Source of the DNA: Alviniconcha marisindica
Taxonomy: Eukaryota; Mollusca; Gastropoda; Provannidae
Direction of reading: 5' to 3'
Assembly: GCA_018857735.1 (NCBI GenBank)
Contig: JABMCL010000715.1
Span: 798,501-862,500, forward strand
Length of the DNA: 64,000 nt
The translations under genes and the position numbers were made by a program. Positions 9,730 to 20,915 of the stretch are shown here, in pieces. A model generated the notes under the pieces. It saw only the letters and a list, made by a program, of their open reading frames with translations, did not search any database and was not told the origin of the DNA. Every line of letters starts with the position of its first letter. The first letter of the stretch is position 1.

Positions 9730-12700
9730 GTCAGCGTCATCATCTGTTTTGTTCATGTTCAGTTACAGCTGTGTTTTCTACCCTGTTTGTGTGTTGATAG
9801 CTCTTGTTCAGCCATTGTCACCCAGAGAAGCAACAGTGTGATTCTCCTTCACAATTTCCTTGTAGAAAAAAGAATCAGTGGCAGCGGAAAACCATTGTCT
9901 AGAGCTGAAGAATTCCATGGAAATTCCACCAGCCTTTGGGATCTGTCAGGCTGGTTTCCAGCATCTCCACGATGTCTCTTGGGACCTTCCTGAGGGATGC
10001 TGTCCAAATTTAATTTTATATATATATAGTAGTAGTATACATAGTAGTAGTAGTAATCAATTTATTGACTCAGTTATTAAACACAAGTTTGATGTACCTG
10101 TTGTGGCCAGTTCAGGTTGCTTTACCTTGTTACGGTTACAGCAGTTCCAACAACAGGGCTGCTGTGTGATGCTTCTGTGTTTGCATGTTGCAAAGGGACA
10201 GGAAATATGCAAGCATTTTGCATAAGCAACCAGGCAAACCTCCCCTAACATTCTTTGATTTTCAACAGCCATGGGATCTTTTGCAGTTATTTTGTCTTGT
10301 TAATGTCTGAATTATGTTTTGTCTGTTATTTTGTCTTGTTAATGTCTGAATTATGTTCCTTTATTTTGTCTTGTTAATGTATGAATTATGTTGTTTTTGT
10401 TATTTTGTCTTGTTAACATCCAAGTTATGTTCTTTCTGTTACTTTGTCTTGTTAATGTATGAACTGTCTTTTTTGTTGTTAATGTATGAATTATGTAGTT
10501 GTTGTCTTTCTTCCTCAGCATCTGAGTTTGAAGGAATGTGGCATGAGCTTGCTCTGCTGTTCGAGGACTTTCTCTTCACCAAACAGTAAGTTCACTTTTC
10601 CTCTTCACCAGACAGTAAGTTCACTTGTCCTCTTCACCAGACAGTAAGTTCACTTTTCCTCTTCACCAGAGAGTGAGTTCACTTTTCCTCGTCACCAGAG
10701 AGTGAGTTCACTTTTCCTCTTCACCAGACAGTAAGTTCACTTTTCCTCGTCACCAGACAGTAAGTTCACTTTTCCTTGTCACCAGACAGTAAGTTCACTG
10801 TTCCTCTTCACCAGACAGTAAGTTCACTTTTCCTCTTCACCGGACAGTAAGTTCACTTTTCCTCTTCACCAGACAGTAAGTTCACTTTTCCTCGTCACCG
10901 GACAGTAAGTTCACACTTCCTCTTCAGCTGTGTGAAATTTAATTAAATAGAGACCAAGTAATTGTGTCTTGAGTATGTCCTGTAGATATGGTTGATGGAA
11001 TGGTTGGTATGGCTTGATGAGGTTGAAAGTAAACATGGACAGAGTTTGGGTGTGATTACTCTTGTGGTTTTTGTCGGACCGTTTCATTTCCGGGAACTTT
11101 GCTTCTTTTTGTCTGTCTGTTTGATGGCACGTTTTCAAAACACCGGCAGAAACCATGTAAAAATGTTCAGAGCTGCAGGGCTCAGTCTCTGTGTATCACG
11201 CACTTGGACATCAAATTCACCTTTTAGACCTAAATTACAGTGATGTCTGGTTTCCATAAACCACTTTTGCCACCTTATGGATGTCACATTGGTTTGAAAA
11301 ATGTCTAGTGCCACTTTTCAAATTGTGGTAACGTCACAGAAAATGTTTGAACTTAAATTACTGTCCCAATTCACCACCAGGTGCTTTGAGGTCAAATCTT
11401 GCTTTTCTTGACGCTAAATTGGCCAGTGCAGAGATTGTACTTGGGTTTTCAAAACTGCGTATGACGCATGCAGTCATTAAAAGACACACCCAAAAAGCCA
11501 CATATGGGACAATCATTTTTGCACCCTTGTAAGATTTTCAAGGATTGTTCTTAAAACAATTGCTGTCAGTGTGTGTAGCATCATTTTTGATTGAACACAT
11601 TTTCTTCAAGACACTGCAGTTGCTGTATGCAGCTTCACAAGTTCTAACAAGTGTTTGCAACTACTGTACGTGGAAAAGCTTTTCTGAACATGTGGGTTTT
11701 GAGAGTATTTTTTGAAAAAAGAGCGAGTGTCAGAGTTGCAGTTGAAACAAATTGCCATCTATTTTGTTACAAACCTGATCCAACTGCTGTGTAACTGATT
11801 GTGTTGGTGTTGCAGCCCCCCCCCCCCCCCCCCCCCACTCCCCAACCCTGTCGATGGATCCAACTGCTGTGTAACTGATTGTGTTGGTGTTGCAGTCCCC
11901 CCCCACCCCCCCGTCTATGGATCCAACTGCTGTGTAACTGATTGTGTTGGTGTTGCAGCCCCTCTCCGCCAACCCTGTCATTGGAGGACTTTGCCAGAGA
12001 TGAAACCATTGACTGCAAGGTAAGCAACTGCCCTCCTGTCTGCCAGACAGACCCACACAGGTTCTTGGCTTGTCTGCCAGATAGACCCACCCAGGTTTTG
12101 AACTTGTCCACCAGATAGACCCACCCAGGTTTTGAACTTGTCCACCAGATAGACCCACCAAGGTTTGAACTTGCCCACCAGATAGACCCACCCAGGTTTT
12201 GAACTTGTCCACCAGATAGACCCACCCAGGTTTGAACTTGTCCACCAGATAGACCCACACAGGTTTTGAACTTGTCCACCAGATAGACCCACCCAGGTTT
12301 GAACTTGTCCACCAGATAGACCCACCCAGGTTTTGAACTTGTCCACCAGATAGACCCACACAGGTTTTGAACTTGTCCACCAGATAGACCCACACAGGTT
12401 ATTGGCTTGTCTGCCAGATAGACCCACACAGGTTCTCAGCTTAGAACAGATTAGAACTCTTCATGTTTACCAGGTTGACCCACATAGATTCTCAGCTTGT
12501 CTACCAGATAAACCCATACAGGTTCCCAGTGTCCACAGTATTATTTGTGGACACCGGTCATGTCTGTGGTCTCATCTGATTTGTGGACACCGGTCATGTC
12601 TGAGATATCATCTGATTTGTGGACACTGGTCATGTCTGTGGTCTTGTGTTATTTGTGGACACCAGTCATGTCTGTGAACTCATTTGTGGACACCAGTTGT

Positions 12701-15700
12701 GTCTGTGATCTTGTTTTATTTGTGGACACCGGTCATGTCTGCGATCTGGTTTTATTTGTGGACACCGGTCATGTCTGTGATCTGGTCTTATTTGTGGACA
12801 CCGGTCGTGTCTGCGATCTGGTCTTATTTGTGGACACCGGTCATGTCTGCATTCTTGTCTTATTTGTGGACACTAGTCATATCTGTGATTTTGTCTTATT
12901 TGTGGACACCAGTCATGTCTGCGATCTTGTCTTATTTGTGGACACCAGTCATGTCTGTGATTTTGTCTTGTTTGTGGACACCAGTCATGTCTGCAATTTT
13001 GTCTTATTTGTGGACACCAGTCATGTCCGTGATTTTGTCTTATTTGTGGACACCAGTCATGTCCGTGATTTTGTCTTGTTTGTGGACACCAGTCAGGTCT
13101 GTGATTTTGTCTTGTTTGTGGACACCAGTCAGGTCTGTGATTTTGTCTTATATGTGGATGCAGGTCTTCAGAGGGATGTCAAACAGAGTTCTGGGCCAGG
13201 TTTGACTGGTGCACCATTGCCTTGAAAAGCTAAAGCAAACACAAAAGGAACTGGATTTAGCTGTGCAGGGTCAAAGGTCTGGCGTAAATGTGTGGCCAGT
13301 GTGTGGGTTTCGGATGGTGCTCTGCCTGTTCTTTTGCACGTGGTTGTTTGGGTTACAGATGGTGCACCTGATCCGTGATGAAATATTGCCTTATGCGGGC
13401 ACCGTCCCCAAGAGCTTTGTGATGCACATCATGGATCTGCTGAACAGGGGCTCCATCCACTCAGCCATGTCAGACACATTTGTGGGTAAGGAACACTTTT
13501 GTGTCAAACCTGCTTGTGGGTGAGCATTACTCTGATGTGTGTGGGTGAGCACTACTGTGACATGCTTGCAGGCTAAACACATTTGTGGTTAGGATTTAAA
13601 AAAAAAAGTTAGACACTTGTAGTAAGGATCACACTGTGACAGACTGATTTTGTAGGTAATGGCCCACCTCATCAGACACACTGGTGATAGGGAGCATGCC
13701 ATGTCAGATACATTTGTAGGTAATGGTCACATCATGTCAGATATTTGTGGGTAAGGATTACACCATGTCAGGCACAACTGGGTGTAAGGATTACACCATG
13801 TCAGGCACAACTGGGTGATGTGTCAGACACACTTGTGGATACCGTTAACACCATGTCAGACATACTTGTGGGTAAGGGACACGCTTGCGGGCAAGGATCA
13901 CGCCATGTCAGACGTACTTGTGGGTAAGGATCACACCATGTCAGACACACTTGTGGGTAAGGCTCACACCATGTCAGACACACTTGTAGGTAAGGATCAT
14001 ATCCTGTCAGGTTGGTGTGTGGGTAAGAATGACACCATGTCAGTATATATGTATTTGTTGTTGGTGGACAGTTAACTTCAACCTCTGACCAGCCCAGATT
14101 GGCTTTGTTTTGTTGCTGGTTGATGGTGGTGGTGGTGTTTGTTTGTTTGCTTCTTCTTTTGTGGGTGGGTGGGCATGTGGTGCAGCTGGATACTTCTTTT
14201 GGGAGGGGGGGGGGGGGGTGAGTATGGTTATAAGTGAAATGATGAGTATGATTATAAGTGAAATGATGAGTATGGTTATAAGTGAAATGGTGAGTATGGT
14301 TATAAGTGAAATGGTGAGTATGGTTATAAGTGAAATGGTGAGTATAGTTATAAGTGAAATGATGAGTATAGTTATAAGTGAAATGATGAGAATGGTTATA
14401 AGTGAAATGGTGAGTACAGTTATAAGTGAAATGAGTATGGTTATAGGTGAAATATATGAAGTTAATAGTCATCAGATACATGCATAGCATTACATCAGTG
14501 TGCTAATTCAGTTCAGTCTTCTTTTAGTTCCTTAGTTGGTCACTCGCATTTTAAGCTGTTACCGTGGAGGGTAACTCCATGGTAACAGCTTAAAATGTGA
14601 GTGACCAACGACTATTACTAACAAAGCACAGCTTTTGGTACAGGCAGCATTTGGGTCACTTTGTTTCAGACACAGACTCCAGTCGAAAGCTGCGTGAAGA
14701 CTTTGCCAAGACCTGTTTTGAGACTTTGCTCCAGTTCTCCTTTGTGAGCAGGAAGAGTGAGGAAGGGGCAGTCACCAAGGTAGCAGTGCTGTCCCTTCTG
14801 CAGCGCTGTCAGGAGGTGGTGAAAAAATATGTCGATGACGAGAGACTCTCTGGAAAATGTCCACTGCCCAGGTACAGTATAGTCAAGTGAGGTTACTGTA
14901 GAATGTACTTCCAAACAACTGTCCAAATAATACACCTACTCTGTGACCTAAAGTAACAGTGACACACTGAGAGACCCCCTGAGACAAATAGTGATGCATT
15001 CACACTGACAGACCCCCAGTGAGTTACAGTAACAGTGACACATTCACACTGACAGACCCCCAGTGAGTTACAGTGACACATTCACACTGACAGACCCCTG
15101 TGACCGACAGTAACACATTCACACTGACGGTCTTCCTGTGACCGACAGTAACAGGGACACATTCACACTGGCGGACCCCCTGCGACCAACAGTAACAGTG
15201 ACACATTCACACTGACGGACCCCCTGTGACCAACAGTAACAGTGACACATTCACACTGATGGACCCCCTGTGACCAACAGTAACACATTCACACTGACGG
15301 ACTCCCTGTGACCGACAGTAACAGTGACACTTTCACACTGACAGACCCCCTGTGACCGACAGTAACAGTGACACATTCATTCTGACAAACCCCTGTGAGT
15401 TACAGTATCAGTGACACATTCATACTGACGGACCCCCTGTGACCGACAGTAACAGTGACACATTCATACTGACAGACCCCTTGTGACCGACAGTAACAGT
15501 GACACAGTCACACTGACAGACCCCCTGTGACCGACAGTAACAGTGACATATTCACACTGGCAGACCCTGTGACCGACAGTAACAGTGACACATTCACATT
15601 GGCAGACCCCCTGTGACCGACAGTAACAGTGACACATTCATTCTGACAAACCCCTGTGAGTTACAGTATCAGTGACACATTCATACTGACGGACCCCCTG

Positions 15701-18681
15701 TGACCGACAGTAACAGTGACACATTCACACTGACAGACCCCTTGTGACCGACAGTAACAGTGACACATTCACACTGACAGACCCCCTGTGACCGACAGTA
15801 ACAGTGACATATTCACACTGGCAGACCCTGTGACCGACAGTAACAGTGACACATTCACACTGGCAGACCCCCTGTGACCAACAGTAACAGTGACACATTC
15901 ACACTGGCAGACCCCCTGTGACCGACAGTAACAGTGACACATTCATTCTGACAACCCCCCTGTGACCAACAGTAACAGTGACTTGCAGTAACAATGACAA
16001 ACTGATACCGACAGACCCCTTGTAACTTAACAGTGACACATTGACAGACCCCATGTAACTTAAAGTAGCAGTGAGACATTGACAGACTCCCTGTGCATAT
16101 TCTGATGATACTCAGTATACATGAGATGTGTTTCTCAGCTGACCACATGCGGTAAAATAAGCTGTGTGTGCGGTTGCAGACCTCGCCTGGCTGAAATCAC
16201 AGCTGTGTTGAAGGCCATCACCACGCTGCTGCAGTCCCTGAAGAAAGCTCCGTCCAACTGCGGTCAGTGAAGTCACAGAGATTATTATCATGTCCCTAAA
16301 AATAGCTTTGTCATCACTGAAGTCACGTCATTGAAGTCGCATAGATTATTAACACGTCCCTGAAGAAAGATCTATCGTTGGTGAAGTCACCTAGATTATT
16401 AACATGTCCCTGAAGAAAGATCCATCATTGGTGAAGTCACCTAGGTTATTAACATGTACCTGAAGAAAGATCCATCATTGATGAAGTCACCTAGATTATT
16501 AACATGTCCCTGAAGAAAGATCCATCATTGGTGAAGTCACATAGATTAACATGTCCCTGAAGAAAGATCCATCGTTGGTGAAGTCACCTAGATTATTAAC
16601 ATGTCCCTGAAGAAAGCTCCATCATTGGTAAAGTCACATAGATTATTATGTTAATGTCCCTGAAGAAAGCTCCATCCAACTGTGGTCAGTGAAGTCACAT
16701 AGATTAGTAATCTGTCTCTGAAATGGGATACAACTGGCACGATCATTGAGCCAACAGCACACACACAGACAAGACACACACAGACAAGACACACTTTCAG
16801 CCCTTCCCCCCCACAGTTGAGGCCTGTCTGAACTGAGTCACGAACAGAGATCTATAGCAATGGTGAAAACATGCATGGGGGTTATTGTAATTGGGTAACT
16901 CAAGACATGTGCTACCAACAGTGACAAGAGGGTGGAGTAGGATTCGTACCGTTTCCTAAACCACATTGAAGTGTGGAGAAATGTAATCTGAGATGACTGA
17001 AAACATGCAGTCCTTTTGAACAGCTGAATGTAAACATCGCTGATGATAATTGTTGTCTTTTCATTTGTACAAAGGTCAGTACAAGAGTGCGCTCAGTGTT
17101 CAAAATTAAGCTTATTATAGTTAATAATGTTGTCTTCAGTGTTTCTTCAAAATATATTGCCAGATTAGCCTAGAGACTAAGTTCTCAATGTTAAATTTAT
17201 AATACTGGCTGTATAAAGCCCTCCATTTGCTTATAGCCATCACTGTAGAACAAGTACAAAAAAATTACATTGCTTGATTTTCACTATGCCTGACATTACC
17301 ATCCCAGTATGAAAAAGCAGTTGAAACGTTCCAAACCAACACTAAACTCCACTCTGTGAGAAGTCCAAGCTTCATGTTTTTGTTTCAAAACCTCTTGCAC
17401 ATTATTTCCCATCAAATTGTCATCAGAAAGGAGACGTGTCAGACTGAACGTCCTCCACTTCTCCCTGTGCTGCTTCTCTTCACAAGTCTGTAGTTTTGTA
17501 TTTGCTGCCACTTACAGCTTCCAGCGTTGATCATGCCCAACCCACATTTATGTGGGTAGATCATGCTTTTCCTAATTTTCATCATTTTGATGTCATTTTA
17601 AATCTGCATTGTTTTACTTCATCTTCTTATCTCTGTACTTCCTTCTTATTATTTTCTATCTCTCTTCTACACCAGATGAAGACAATGTGTCAAAAACGCT
17701 TTGCATTTTTAATTGTTCTTTATGTGTTGTCATATAAGCGAGAACATTTCTCTATAGCTGTTCTATTAGTGCCATTGTTTGATACGGCAAATAAGACAAA
17801 TAATGTATTGTAGGCTGAGCTTTCAGACTTGCCAGCACAGCCAAGCTTCCTAACTGTTGGAGCAGTGGGCAGAGCTTTCTCACTCTTGGCAGCATGTTCA
17901 TTGCATCTTATTGGTACTGATAACTCACTGGGTGCATATTCTTTCAGACTTCCCTGGCTGCATGGGCTGTTCTTCACCAATACCAGATTGCACATCATTA
18001 AAGACACCAGTTCTGCATTGATATCACACTGCACAACACAAGACACCAGTTCTGCATTGATATCACACTGCACAACACGAGACACCAGTTCTGCATTGAT
18101 ATCACACTGCACAACACGAGACACCAGTTCTGCATTGATATCACACTGCACAACACGAGACACCAGTTTTGCATCGATATCACACTGCACAACACGAGAC
18201 ACCAGTTCTCCATTGATAGCACACTGCACAACATGAGACGCCAGTTCTCCATTGATAGCACACTGCACAACACTAAAGATACCAGTTCTCCATTGATATC
18301 ACACTGCACAACACGAGACACCAGTTCTCCATTGATATCATACTGCACAACACGAGACACCAGTTCTCCATTGATATTGCTTAATGCAACACTGACACAC
18401 GGCATACACTTGCAGGACAGCCCATATGGCTGCTGTAGTAAGGCAGCCTGAACTTCTTTAAATCAGTGTATTTGAAGCTAGTGATCGTGAGAAAGTCAGG
18501 TTGAAGTTTGTTGTTTTCAGTGGAGGCGGCAGTGTGGCAGCAGGTGATTCAGCTCTACCCGGCGCTGGTCGAGTGCACCACCTCCTCCTCCCCCCACCTC
18601 ACCCGCGCCCTCAAAGACGCCCTGCACGAGTACCGTGACCTCCTGACCCCACCCTCCGCTCACGTGCAAAATGGCCGGTGA
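9612..18681 (+). CDS. MON2: MON2 homologue, C-terminal 272 codons in seven exons (partial at 5')
   Basis: Coding segments: 9612-9729, 10519-10585, 11959-12019, 13359-13485, 14670-14871, 16180-16262, 18521-18681. They total 819 nt, and every splice phase fits (0,1,2,0,1,2,1). The joined protein matches the C-terminal region of MON2 in order: [80 protein letters not shown]2 is a large peripheral scaffold related to the BIG/GBF Arf exchange factors but without their Sec7 domain. It works with Dopey and a P4-ATPase on Golgi and endosome membranes in retrograde sorting. The normal protein is about 1700 aa, so most of the gene lies upstream; exon A starts in phase 0. Introns are full of minisatellites, several built from the junctions themselves. 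The gene converges with TATDN2. Confidence is high for identity and good for the exon borders. Confidence 0.92.
10519..10585 (+). CDS. MON2: MON2 exon B
   Basis: Acceptor CTTCCTCAG, donor AAACA|GTAAGT, phases 1 to 2. It encodes [21 protein letters not shown] tandem array of its own 3' junction starts immediately at the donor. Confidence 0.92.
10570..10915 (+). repeat. Donor-side array of MON2 exon B (29 bp, 12 copies)
   Basis: Unit CTCTTCACCAGACA|GTAAGTTCACTTTTC: the first half copies the exon end CTCTTCACCAAACA, the second the start of the intron. Twelve consecutive copies each carry a consensus donor (GTAAGT, or GTGAGT in two). The first donor, at 10586, gives the phase-correct exon. The next would be 29 nt away, shifting frame after an immediate TAA. 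Confidence 0.95.
10925..11110 (+). repeat. Dispersed repeat (homologous copy inverted at 59.15-59.34 kb)
   Basis: It shares long words with the reverse complement of 59155-59335: ATAGAGACC, GTATGTCCTGT, TTGATGGAATG and TTTTTGTC, in order and with similar spacing. The copy at 59 kb is attached to a LINE/SINE-like tail, so this is probably a retroelement fragment inside the MON2 intron. Confidence 0.65.
11111..11775. other. MON2 intron, no feature recognised
   Basis: AT-rich intronic sequence without recognised repeats or exons. Confidence 0.4.
11776..11958 (+). repeat. Acceptor-side array before MON2 exon C (three copies, about 60-85 bp)
   Basis: ATCCAACTGCTGTGTAACTG then ATTGTGTTGGTGTTGCAG occurs three times. 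Each copy ends in the same GTTGCAG acceptor followed by a C-rich stretch. The last acceptor, at 11958, joins the exon in the correct phase. The first copy has a long poly-C tract at 11817-11837. Confidence 0.9.
11959..12019 (+). CDS. MON2: MON2 exon C
   Basis: One base plus 20 codons, [20 protein letters not shown], ending AAG|GTAAGC in phase 0. It aligns with the SIPPDNLSIQEFQRNENID region of vertebrate MON2. Confidence 0.88.
12035..12440. repeat. 34-bp minisatellite downstream of MON2 exon C
   Basis: About 12 units of CCAGATAGACCCACCCAGGT plus TTTGAACTTGTCCA. It starts some 16 bp after the exon C donor and does not include exon sequence, unlike the junction arrays. The units are open on the - strand, giving spurious frames of 149-221 codons. 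Confidence 0.93.
12535..13160. repeat. 36-bp minisatellite upstream of MON2 exon D
   Basis: About 17 units of TTATTTGTGGACACCGGTCA plus TGTCTGTGATCTTGTC. The length is a multiple of three and free of stops, so a 226-codon open frame encoding a 12-residue repeat ([12 protein letters not shown]) results. It is treated as a repeat and not a gene. Confidence 0.95.
13359..13485 (+). CDS. MON2: MON2 exon D
   Basis: 42 codons plus one base, [14 protein letters not shown] through [14 protein letters not shown], ending GTGG|GTAAGG. It matches the ISNEILPYA / LNKGSIHS block of MON2. Confidence 0.93.
13486..14050 (+). repeat. Donor-side array of MON2 exon D (33-bp type unit, about 11 copies)
   Basis: Type unit CCATGTCAGACACACTTGTG|GGTAAGGATCACA repeats the exon end (GCCATGTCAGACACATTTGTG|GGTAAGG). 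The first copies after the exon are diverged; the best lie at 13890-14010. At 33 bp the unit keeps frame and has no stop, encoding [11 protein letters not shown] repeatedly. Confidence 0.92.
14203..14455. repeat. 24-bp minisatellite, about 10 copies, after a poly-G tract
   Basis: Units of GAGTATGGTTATAAGTGAAA plus TGGT or TGAT, preceded by poly-G at 14203-14219. Intronic in MON2. Confidence 0.93.
14535..14609. repeat. 75-bp near-perfect hairpin
   Basis: The arms GTTGGTCACTCGCATTTTAA...GCTGTTACC (14535-14563) and 14581-14609 are reverse complements with a single mismatch over 29 bp. The 17-bp centre GTGGAGGGTAACTCCAT is itself nearly self-complementary. The stem is therefore about 35 bp with a loop of about 5 nt, 60 bp upstream of MON2 exon E. 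It could be a foldback MITE or a small-RNA-type hairpin. Confidence 0.93.
14670..14871 (+). CDS. MON2: MON2 exon E
   Basis: Two bases, 66 codons, two bases: [20 protein letters not shown] through [11 protein letters not shown], ending CCCAG|GTACAG. This is the strongest MON2 match in the window ([22 protein letters not shown]). Confidence 0.95.
14945..15990. repeat. About 45-bp minisatellite
   Basis: More than 20 units of CCCTGTGACCGACAGTAACA then GTGACACATTCACACTGACAGACC with many variants. There is a higher-order duplication: the block around 15365-15560 closely resembles 15620-15820. No exon sequence is included. Confidence 0.95.
16180..16262 (+). CDS. MON2: MON2 exon F
   Basis: One base, 27 codons, one base: [20 protein letters not shown] then KKAPSNC, acceptor GGTTGCAG, donor TGCG|GTCAGT. 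It aligns with the TEIIFVLKAVSTLIDSLKK part of MON2. Confidence 0.93.
16225..16712 (+). repeat. Donor-side array of MON2 exon F (50 bp, about 9 copies)
   Basis: The unit contains TGTCCCTGAAGAAAGATCCA, TCATTGGTGAAGTCAC and TAGATTATTAACA. The first half copies the exon end AGTCCCTGAAGAAAGCTCCG, the rest the intron start. The distal copy (16657-16712, with CTCCATCCAACTGTGGTCAG) is closest to the exon; the middle copies are homogenised to a shorter variant. Confidence 0.93.
16740..17985. other. MON2 intron, no exon recognised
   Basis: Mostly unique AT-rich intron sequence. Short CACACAGACAAGACA repeats lie near 16770. Confidence 0.4.
17990..18395. repeat. 39-bp minisatellite, about 10 copies
   Basis: Units of ACACCAGTTCTGCATTGATA plus TCACACTGCACAACACGAG. 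The length is divisible by three and open in several frames on both strands, which explains long spurious frames. Confidence 0.95.
18521..18681 (+). CDS. MON2: MON2 terminal exon G with stop
   Basis: It begins after TTGTTTTCAG and encodes [20 protein letters not shown] through [13 protein letters not shown], with TGA at 18679-18681. Human MON2 likewise ends in a PPASRVQNG-type tail. No clear AATAAA was found close downstream, so the 3' UTR end is unknown. Confidence 0.93.
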
Positions 18682-20860
18682 TAGGAGCGTTGTTGACGCG
18701 GGGATAGCAGTGATGATAACAACTGACAATTGTGATTTGTGTGTGTGATGTGGAGATGTGGGCATTGTAAAGTTGTATGCCGTGTGGATGAAAATGTCAT
18801 TCATTGATGGAGAAAAATGTACATCTTCATGAAACCTTTGTAAAAACAACAGGTACTGCAGCTCAGCCCCCCTTTAGAACGGCCGACTTGGACTGTAAAT
18901 AGTTAACCCCTCATTTGGGGTTGATCGGTGTAAGCAGGGGAACCCCTTTGTTAAAACTGCCTACCAATGAAAATGTCTGATGTTGAGAAGGGCAATCTCT
19001 GTGGCGTTACACATAGTGGCAGACAGAATCATTCCGTACACAAGCACCCCTTGGCACACTCTGCTGAAATGTGACTGCACACGACAGTTTTCACCATTGA
19101 TTTTTCAGTCATCACCGCATCTCACAATATCACATTTCGTGTGGATTTTCTTCGTTACTGAGTCATGCTTACTACCATCAGACATCTGGAACAGATTTTG
19201 GCCCATTTTAGCAATGCCCACAAATGCTTTCATTCACAATGAGTACAGGACTGAGTGTAATGTTTGCACATGATACGAATAGCCAGTAGTCAGAAATATA
19301 CTAATAAGGCTGCAAAGGCAAATGTCTCCCAGAGAAGAGGCAGTTAACAACTGTTTATATTATTATATAATGATGTACATTGTCTGTTGGGTGCCGACAC
19401 ATTCTGGTTGCAACTGAATTACGCATCAGTTAATGGGGTTTTATTTTATACAAATATTCCTGTTGGTGGCTCCTTGAACATTATGTAAATCTTTGGGGTT
19501 TGGTTTATTTCACCTGTATTGGAATCGTCAGGTGTAGACTGATAGTGTGACTGACTCTTGACACACCTACAGCCTGGTTGAGTGGTTGTGTAGGAGCAAA
19601 ATCCAGTGGATTTAAACTCTACTGTATGAAGATCTGATTAAGTACAAGCAAGTTACCTGCAGTTAATCAGTGTGAGAAATTTCCAAGTATTACATGGTTT
19701 CCCCCTTTTCCCTGGTTTGGACCTCACGTTTGGACTCCACCCCTCTTGATCTCCCAAAACAATATCAGCTTTTTTTCCCCCTTCTACCCTCTCTAAAACC
19801 AGCATAAGTTTCCTCCCGTTTCTTTCATGTGCGTGTGTACTCCGTGTCTGTGTGTGGGTGGTGTGCATGTGTACTGTATTCTTCTCCCGCCTTCTGTTTC
19901 TATTGTTTTTATACATGTCATTTCTGTGGTGTACGAATCACTGTTCTTTTGTGTATAGTCACACATAGTGGTTTTGTCTTTAGGCTATAGTGGTTTTGTC
20001 TTTAGGCTAAGTTAGACTAGTAGGTTTGATTGTAGGCACTGCATTGTATTTGCAAAGCATTGAACTCTAGGCTTCATTGTCTTTCAGATGTCTAAGGTGG
20101 CCTCACTCTTTCAGATACCCTGTAGGGCATCAAGGTGGGCTCACTCTTTCAGATTTCTAACCAACCGTGTAGGTCACTGAGGTGGCCTCACTTTCAGATA
20201 TCTAACCCTTTGCATTGAGGTGGCCTCTGGAATCCTCTGGTGTACATTTTCTTTCATACTGTGAAATCAAATCTGGCACAGTAAGGTTGAGTCTTTTTGT
20301 AGGTATTTCTCCTCCTGTGGATTCAGTGAAACAACCCTCACCATTGTATCAGCCACGGTGAAAAGAGTAGCACTTGAAAGTACCATGGTGAAAAGCATTT
20401 TCTGCAAGTGTAGGGTAGTGTACTCACTGAGATGTGTAGGCAATGTGTATACACCCCTGGTGTTTCAATTTCATTTGCATGTTGAGAGGAACATATATAT
20501 ATGGTTCATTTTTGTTATGCAACCTTCCTGTTATCTTGATTGGTCATGTTTATGATCTGCTTCTCTTAACTTGTGACCCACTTCATGTTTGACATGGGGA
20601 AGAAAATGCCAGTGTGTTGACAAGCATTCATTTTCCTCCAAGACTCTATTTACAGACTTGATCTGTGTGTTGATCTGTTCCTTGTGTGAGATGCCATCTG
20701 CAGCCAAACTTCAAGGCTGTTTACAGTGAACCAGTTTGGCTGGTAAGCAGATACTACTAGGCTGAGACATCAGAGTTGTAGATGATGGCCTGTAGCATGG
20801 TCACTTCACTGTTGGTTGCATGTTAACATTACTGTCCCTGTTGAGCACATCAGTGACCAG
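18682..20860. other. MON2 3' flank / intergenic
   Basis: The 3' UTR must begin here. 20080-20220 holds a few diverged copies of a GGTGGCCTCACTCTTTCAGAT unit. No other exon, RNA gene or transposon was recognised. Confidence 0.4.
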
Positions 20861-20915
20861 AACACAGCCCCCCCCCCCCCCCCCCCCAAATGGACATTTT
20901 CTTTAGTGCCAACCT

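Noticed and set aside
11730..13225. Long open frames (up to 226 codons) with WVYLVDKFK or [11 protein letters not shown] repeats
   Set aside because: They follow the 34-bp and 36-bp minisatellites in MON2 introns, lack any domain, and conflict with the conserved MON2 exons at 11959-12019 and 13359-13485.
13801..14490. 229-codon - strand frame with YNHTHHFT repeats
   Set aside because: Translation of the 24-bp array and the exon D junction array on the wrong strand.
17720..18405. Repeated [13 protein letters not shown] frames
   Set aside because: Produced by the 39-bp minisatellite, whose length is divisible by three and which is open on both strands.
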